A stretch of 64,000 nucleotides of DNA from Vigna angularis (Eukaryota; Streptophyta; Magnoliopsida; Fabales; Fabaceae): assembly GCF_016808095.1 (NCBI RefSeq), contig NC_068973.1, positions 13,884,501-13,948,500 of the forward strand. The letters run 5' to 3'. The translations under genes were made by a program, and so were the position numbers. A model generated the notes under the pieces. The model had not been told where the DNA came from. It worked only from the letters and a program-made list of their open reading frames with translations, and did not search any database. The stretch's first letter is position 1, and every line of letters begins with the position of its first letter. This document shows positions 58,040-64,000 of the stretch, one piece after another.

Positions 58040-60364
58040 TTACCAAAAATCCATGCAGGAACAAGATCCACGCTTAAAGTGGTGAAAGCGATGACGATCC
58101 CTTACCACAATTTCGCGATCAAATGCTTTGGAGATTAACTTTACAACAGCGTGGCAATCATTACAAATTCGCAAGTTCTTCATAACTCTAATTGGAGTTG
58201 GTGGAGCAATAGTGATAAGTCCAAAGGCGACTGCAAGTTTCTCACTGTGCCTGAAAAGTGCAGTTTCCTTCTCTTCATCGTCTATGTCTAGTGAAATCTC
58301 ACTTGTGGTTGGTACATAACCCTCAATCTTTAACTTTGCTGACACTTCATCTAACATGTGCTCAATATCACTTATTTGTGGGTGGGTCTTATCTCCAGCC
58401 AAAAATTCATGAACTATCCCATTTGCTTCAATCATGCTACAACCAGGTGTCTTTACCACCCCATGTTGTGCCATAATTCCCCGAATTTCAAGAACATTGC
58501 TCCAGTTTCCTTTTAAAGCATATATATTTGACAATAATACATGGAAACCATCATGGTTAGGCTGAAGCTGAATAAGTTTTCTTCCCACCCTCTCTCCCAT
58601 TTCATTGTCATGGTGTTTTCTACAAGCCCCGAGCAAGGCACCCCAAGTGGCAACATCAGGTGCCATTGGCATACTCTCAATCAGCTCCGCCGCTTCTTTA
58701 AGCAAACCTGCCCGTCCAAAAAGATCAACCATGCATCCGTAGTGCTTAATATTAGGCTCTATTTTGTGTTCGTGGATCATGGAACTAAAGTAGTGACGCC
58801 CCTCATTGACTAGGCCCATGTGCCGACAGGCCCCAAGAACTCCCATAAAGGTTATCTCATTAGGAAGTGTCTTCGTTTTTTTCATATCTGCAAACATGCG
58901 GAGTGACTGTTCTACCAAACCATTCATTGCCAACCCAAGAATGATTGCATTCCAGGTAGAAACCCCCTTTTCCTCCATCGCGTAGAAAACCTCCAATGCA
59001 TTTTCCACACACCCGCATTTCACATACATGTCTATAAGAGTCGTGCTCAGAATAGTATTAACCTGTAATTTATTTATATTTATATAAGCATGAATCCATT
59101 TCCCTATGTCCAAAGCAGCCAGATGGGTGCAAGCCGAGATGGCACTAACTAAAGCAGTTTCGTCGGGCTTGACTCCATGAAGCTGCATTTCTTGGAACAA
59201 TGCCAAAGCCTCTGAAAAACATTCATGTTGAGCATAACCAGATATCATGGCACTCCAAGACACAACGTCCTTCTCCGGCATGGAATAAAACAACTTCTCA
59301 GCATCTTCAATCGAACCACACCTCAAGTACCCAGAAATCATCGAGTTCAAAGATATTTGATCCAAGAGAACACCACCATCATCAAAAATTCTTTGCGCAT
59401 CCACTATCTCCCCACAACTAGAGTACAAATGAATCAAAGCATTCTTAAGACTAACATAATCCTCAACCCCAACTTTCGCCGCCAAACCATGCACCAACCT
59501 CCCCATCTCAGCATTCAAAATTCGCGAACACGCGGATACAACACTAACCACAACGATCTCATCCACTGTCACCCCACTGGCCTTCATCTCCACAAACAAA
59601 ACCAACGCCTCCTCACACATCTCATTCTGCTCATAACAAGAAACCATCGCACTCCACGACACCATGTCCATATCCCTCCATCGAACCTCATCAAAAATCC
59701 GCCGCGCCTTCTCCACACACCCCTTCCTTCCAAAGAGCACAATCATGGAATTCGAAGCAATGGTGTTCCTCTCCGGCATTCCCCTATACACACGTTCCGC
59801 CTCTTTCACATTTCCCGCCTGAACATACCCCGCCAAAACAGTATTCCAAGATACCAAATCCCAGACAGGACTTTCCTCAAACACCTGGCGCGCACTGGAC
59901 ATCCTCCCACATATAGCATACAAGTTGATCAGCGTGTTCCGGACGTACACATCTTGATGAAAACCAAACCTCACGACATGTGCGTGCAGCTCCCTTCCCT
60001 CGAAGTCGGACACCCGGGCAGCGCAACATTGAAGAGGAATTGGGTAGGTATAGTTATCGGGTTTTGCGTGTTTCGCAAGGAAGAGCTTGTAGAGTGTGAG
60101 GGCTTGGTGAGGGTTGTTTTGGAGTTCGAAGTGGGCGCGCATGATGGTGTTCCATGTGAAGGGGTTGGGGTTGTGAAGATGGTTGAAGATTCGGAGGGAA
60201 TAGTCGAAGGGAACGAGAGCAGAGCGAGTAGAGAAGTTTATGAGTCTGCTTGCGGCGTAGGGGTCTGAGATGAGGCCGGTGAGGATCGTTTGTGAGAGAA
60301 TCTCTCTGAAGTGCCTCGGCCATTGGCACCGCTGCAATGCTGCGTCTAACGTCCACACCTTCAT
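58040..60364 (-). CDS. PLS-DYW pentatricopeptide repeat protein (right copy)
   Basis: A 774-codon frame giving the same protein as 12249-14573, including the HSE (706-708), CNDC (734-737) and terminal DFW. Both copies are intact, so gene dose may be doubled. The same promoter region (60365-62191) separates it from the divergent RTL exon. Organelle C-to-U editing is expected from the family; the target is unknown. Confidence 0.95.
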   Translation of the reverse strand: MKVWTLDAALQRCQWPRHFREILSQTILTGLISDPYAASRLINFSTRSALVPFDYSLRIFNHLHNPNPFTWNTIMRAHFELQNNPHQALTLYKLFLAKHAKPDNYTYPIPLQCCAARVSDFEGRELHAHVVRFGFHQDVYVRNTLINLYAICGRMSSARQVFEESPVWDLVSWNTVLAGYVQAGNVKEAERVYRGMPERNTIASNSMIVLFGRKGCVEKARRIFDEVRWRDMDMVSWSAMVSCYEQNEMCEEALVLFVEMKASGVTVDEIVVVSVVSACSRILNAEMGRLVHGLAAKVGVEDYVSLKNALIHLYSSCGEIVDAQRIFDDGGVLLDQISLNSMISGYLRCGSIEDAEKLFYSMPEKDVVSWSAMISGYAQHECFSEALALFQEMQLHGVKPDETALVSAISACTHLAALDIGKWIHAYININKLQVNTILSTTLIDMYVKCGCVENALEVFYAMEEKGVSTWNAIILGLAMNGLVEQSLRMFADMKKTKTLPNEITFMGVLGACRHMGLVNEGRHYFSSMIHEHKIEPNIKHYGCMVDLFGRAGLLKEAAELIESMPMAPDVATWGALLGACRKHHDNEMGERVGRKLIQLQPNHDGFHVLLSNIYALKGNWSNVLEIRGIMAQHGVVKTPGCSMIEANGIVHEFLAGDKTHPQISDIEHMLDEVSAKLKIEGYVPTTSEISLDIDDEEKETALFRHSEKLAVAFGLITIAPPTPIRVMKNLRICNDCHAVVKLISKAFDREIVVRDRHRFHHFKRGSCSCMDFW

Positions 60365-62191
60365 GCTTCGTCTCCTGCTTCATACTTCAACTCACACGCA
60401 TCTTCATTTGCTGCATAACTTCATCAGGCTGTTGTTTTCACAATAAATAATTAAATAATTTTTTTCATAAATTTAAATGTAGTATATTAAGCCAACAAAT
60501 TATAAATTATTCATAGTTTATAACTAACATTGAGATTTAATTAAATTTAATATTTTGTTGTCATCAAAATTATTTTGGTTTGTCTTAAAAATGGATAAAT
60601 TTTTATTTTTATTTGTCTTTATATGTGTTATGGATAATGTTACATATTATATATATATATTAGAAATATATGTTAGAAAAGCTAACAAAATCACGAATAT
60701 AATTTTTTGAGATGTGTAAATTACCATTCTTAACAACTTATATGGAGTGTGTTGTACAAGTTTGTACGATACAACAAAAACTTCTTAAAAATATTTTAGA
60801 ATCTCATAGAAACTCTAAAGGGGTATAAGAAAAATTCGAGATTTTACTAGAAAGAAAGATAAATGAGAGAATGAGAGATGAGAGAGTTCTTTTCTTTGTG
60901 TATTCCTTGGAGTGAATAAAATGCACTACTTATGTAGCTAAAGGGAGCCACGATTCCCATTGATTAAGGAGAAATCTCGTGACTTAAGGAAGAGCGCAAC
61001 AGCCAACTCAATCCTGAGCCTCGCAGGAAGAGAAGCAACCTCCACTTGCGGAAGAAAACTGAAACGACACTTTCGGGAAGAAAAAATAATGTCAATGTTC
61101 ATAAACAAGATATTTTTACAATATTATATTCAATTTTTATCCCGCATATTGCAAGAAACAAAGATTGAAAAAGAGAAAAGAAGAAAATTTATTGGGTTTT
61201 ATAAGATATAATGCATCAGAGCTAGTGTAACAAACTATATTAACCAGTTCTAGATTGAGAAACTTAACTCACAGTATAATTGGTATAGGATACTGTATAA
61301 ACCAAAGATACTATGTTAGAAGTTTATAAATCACAATACACTTCCACAGTCTTTGTTGTTATCACTCCAATGCGTTTACTAAGCGTGCTTACTCGATGTT
61401 CATAAATACTCTAGAAATCAGGCCATGTTATCAAATGAGTGTCAACCCAATATATCTGGATATGTCTCTTCCTTCAAAACTTGCAGTGCCCAGCACCCCT
61501 TGAATAATCTGAATAATGTATCTAATTACTTTAATATAATAATTTTACTTTTTTCTTTTCTCTCTTCCTTGCACAGCCGTTCCGGTTCTCCACTTCTCCT
61601 TTCGTTTGTTCGTTTTTCTTCATCTGCTCCTTCTCCTCCATCTCTGCATTGACACCATCAGAGACAATCTTCTTGATGGCCCACGTGGCTCCAATTTTTT
61701 TTTATTAATTTTCGGGATGGGTATTCCGTATTCTGGATTGGTTCTTGGAAGAAGAAATTGAACATTGAACAAATACTTCAGGATGTTGTTTTCAGAATGT
61801 ACAAGATAACATCACTATTCTAGATTTTCTTTTTTATCTGGAATATTCCTCTAACACTTCGTGAAACATCAATCCGGAAACACATATTTCGGACTCCGAA
61901 TTCCAATAACCTGAACTTCACCATTTTGAAACGTAAACCACCATGAAACACCAACACGAGTTCCACCACACCTTGCCACCATAACTCTCTTCCAGATTCA
62001 GTCACCAGCACAACAAATTTTTTTGAAACTTCCAAATAAAATAACAAGGGTAAAACAGGAATTCCAAATATTGTGGACCTGCAAGGAGGAATTGGAGGAG
62101 TGTAGTAAGCAAATTCCCAGATGGAGTTAGAAAGAATAAGATTCTGAGTTAGCCTTAGCAGAGAAAAAGGGTTGAAAGAGATCAGAGAGAG
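60365..62191. other. Intergenic region, mirror of 10422-12248
   Basis: Shared upstream DNA of the divergent PPR and RTL genes. No coding gene recognised. Base 60516 differs from the mirror position 12097. Confidence 0.5.
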
Positions 62192-62643
62192 ATGGAAGCA
62201 TCTGTGATTGAGGTAGAGAGAATCTTGAGCTACGGATTCATAGATGGGAAGCTTCTAGAAGAAGCTCTCACCCATTCATCTTCCACAGGTGTTTCTTATG
62301 AGCGACTTGAGTTCGTGGGAGATCACATTATAGGCTAGCCATCAGCAAACACCTCTTTCTCGCCTACCCCCAGCTCGATCCTGGCCAACTATCTGACCTA
62401 CTTGATGCCAACGTCAGCAAAGAGAAGCTGGCACGAGTTGCCATCCATCGCGGCCTCCACCGTTTCATCCGCCAAAGCTTCTCATCTGTGCTCAGGGATG
62501 AGATCGAATGTCACCCTAGAGAAATACCCCGTTGGGATACACGGTGGATCCGTGGGGCCCCCAAGGTCCTTTCGGATATCGTAGAGTCCGTCGCAGCAGC
62601 TGTATACTTTGATCTGGGATTCGATCTGGAGAAATTCTGGGAG
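62192..62643 (+). pseudogene. RNase III-like (RTL2-type) exon 1, right copy
   Basis: The ATG at 62192 and the RNase III signature ERLEFVGD mirror the left copy. The same single-base loss after codon 48 (about 62335) gives an in-frame TAG. A GTGCGT donor follows at 62644. The dsRBD exons would lie beyond the window. Sharing the lesion shows the gene broke before the arms were duplicated or homogenised. Confidence 0.8.
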
Positions 62644-62874
62644 GTGCGTATTAAAGTTTATTTGTAAAGGTTTTACTTTTACTTTTTGCTCTGGTGTTTT
62701 TGCATTGATTTTTTTCTAAGCTGATAATGAATGATGGCAATTTTTTTGAGTTTCGAAATTGCAATCCAGGATTTCGTAAGTGATTATATCATAAAGTTTT
62801 ACGTTATTTTCCATGTTTTGAACATGAATTGAGAAAGAATTATAACGTTCGTAATTTTTTTGGATGAGGTTTTC

Positions 62875-64000
62875 TGTAAGTACCGTTCGTTTTTTTTTAA
62901 AAGAAAGTGGTGGGGGAGGGGGCACGTTTGAAAGTGGTGGGGGAAGGGGCTTCATGTCCAACAAAGAAGTGGCAACAGCAGCTGGTGGGTGGTGGGTCAT
63001 TCCACTTTGAAGTGCTCCAACCACCAGGAAATATCATCATCATCTTCTTAATGGACACTGCACTGAGGAATGGAAGGGGACGGCTGAGGTTCGTCCAGCT
63101 GGCACCAGTGCACGGTTCTTCTTTCCCTTTAAGGGAAGAGCCCATGGGTTGAAAGGAGAAATTGGGTTCTGTATTTGTGGGAGTGGAAGCCTTGCAGCAA
63201 AATCTGAGAGAGGTGAAGAGGAGAGAGAAAGAATAAGTTAGACACTGTAACAGAGGGCTGGAACGGCAGAGGAGAAACACAGTGCAGAGATTGATTCAAG
63301 GTTTGCAAAGGAAGTCTTCAAAGAGGTAAGGGGAGCTAGATCTGTTTCTATAGATTGTAGAAATATTAAACTGTGTTTGAGATCCCAAACAGTTTTCCAC
63401 CTGATAGGGTTCACTCTGTAAACGTCCGTTCAAACAGTATTCGATGTGATAGTGTTCGTATAAACAGTATTCGACCTAATAGTGTTCGTTCCAAATAGTG
63501 TACGGTCTAAACAGTATTCGACCTGAGAGTGTTCGGTCTGTAAGCGTTCGTCCAAAAGTATTTGATATATAAGCATTCGTACAAACAGTATTCGACCTGA
63601 TAGTGTTCGGTCGATAGTGTTCGGTCTTATTATGTGCTAATGATCGTTAGCGTTCGACCTGGATCAGGTATTCTGAGGTTTGGCTTGTAAGCGTTCGGTC
63701 TTGGTGTATTAGTGATGGTTAACGTTCGGTCTTGATGATGTTTATTCTCAGTTAGTGATCGTCCATAGTGAACGTTCGGTCTTGATGAGGTTTATTCTCA
63801 GTTAGTGATCGTTCTCGATGATGTTTGTCCTCAGGTAGAACTTGTCATAGGTAGCGTTCGGTCTTGATGAGGCTTGACCTTTGAGCGTTCGTCCAAACAA
63901 GATGCGATCCATTATGATTTTCGGTTTTAGCGTTCGGCAAATTGTGTTCAATCTAATATGGTGTTCGGTTTTGAGCGTTCGGCCTAGAATTGTTTGATCT
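62875..64000 (+). mobile_element. Solo gypsy LTR in RTL intron, right copy, cut by the window end
   Basis: Starts TGTAAGTACC at 62875, the mirror of 9738. It continues through a GAACGCT-type array (as AGCGTTCGGTC on this strand) to the window edge. Confidence 0.85.

Larger units (their letters stand above)
50086..64000 (-). repeat. Right arm of the large inverted duplication (mate 8599-22515), cut by the window end
   Basis: Mirror of the left arm; see the left-arm entry. It runs past the window edge, so total arm length is unknown. Confidence 0.95.

Noticed and set aside
8599..64000. A pure hairpin-read assembly artefact
   Set aside because: Arms differ at single bases and by frameshifts, and the cores carry different genes, which a missed-adapter chimera would not create. 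A haplotype misjoin remains possible and is listed under checks.

Overview
The window is plant nuclear DNA, most likely from a phaseoloid legume (Vigna/Phaseolus type). The reasons are intron-containing genes with plant splice sites, PLS-class PPR genes, a plant-type RNase III-like gene, a plant SAC phosphatase, and nests of Ty3/gypsy, copia-type and Mutator-like elements. There are no bacterial operons, no CRISPR arrays, and I recognised no tRNA or rRNA gene. The genus is an inference from general gene and repeat style.

The dominant feature is a large inverted duplication. Bases 8,599-22,515 reappear as the reverse complement at 50,086-64,000, and the right arm runs off the window. Over about 12 kb (9.33-21.35 kb) paired coordinates add up to exactly 72,613, so there is no net indel, and I found only scattered substitutions by eye. 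Each arm carries, in mirror order: a solo LTR inside an intron of an RNase III-like (RTL) gene relic; an intact DYW-class PPR gene (774 aa); a small solo LTR with target-site duplication; and an E-class PPR gene. The E-class gene is intact on the right (946 aa) and broken by three frameshifts on the left. Identity drops sharply inside that gene at about 21.35 kb, which suggests the outer arms were homogenised or copied recently while the inner ends are older.

Between the arms (22.5-50.1 kb) the two sides differ. The left side keeps a truncated, mutated SAC phosphoinositide-phosphatase pseudogene (23.4-27.1 kb), fragments of gypsy elements, and a small WUSCHEL-like homeodomain gene (30.1-31.5 kb) with its own TATA box and 5' UTR intron. 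The centre is a second, tighter inverted repeat: the integrase end plus LTR of one chromovirus (32.4-36.3 kb) faces the LTR and integrase end of a nearly complete chromovirus (36.3-46.6 kb, minus strand, 1518-aa gag-pol, PBS and PPT visible). The right side then holds a 205-bp exact direct copy of a left-side segment, partial LTRs with tandem arrays, and the right arm.

Outside the left arm, 1-8.6 kb contains an AT-rich stretch, a possible first exon with a TATA box, an LTR-retrotransposon remnant with a nested Mutator-like MITE full of 29-bp palindromes, and the dsRNA-binding exons of the RTL gene.

The likely functional genes are the two DYW PPR copies, the right-hand E-class PPR gene, the gypsy gag-pol and possibly the WOX-like gene. 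PPR proteins act in organelle RNA editing and processing. The RTL and SAC loci look dead.
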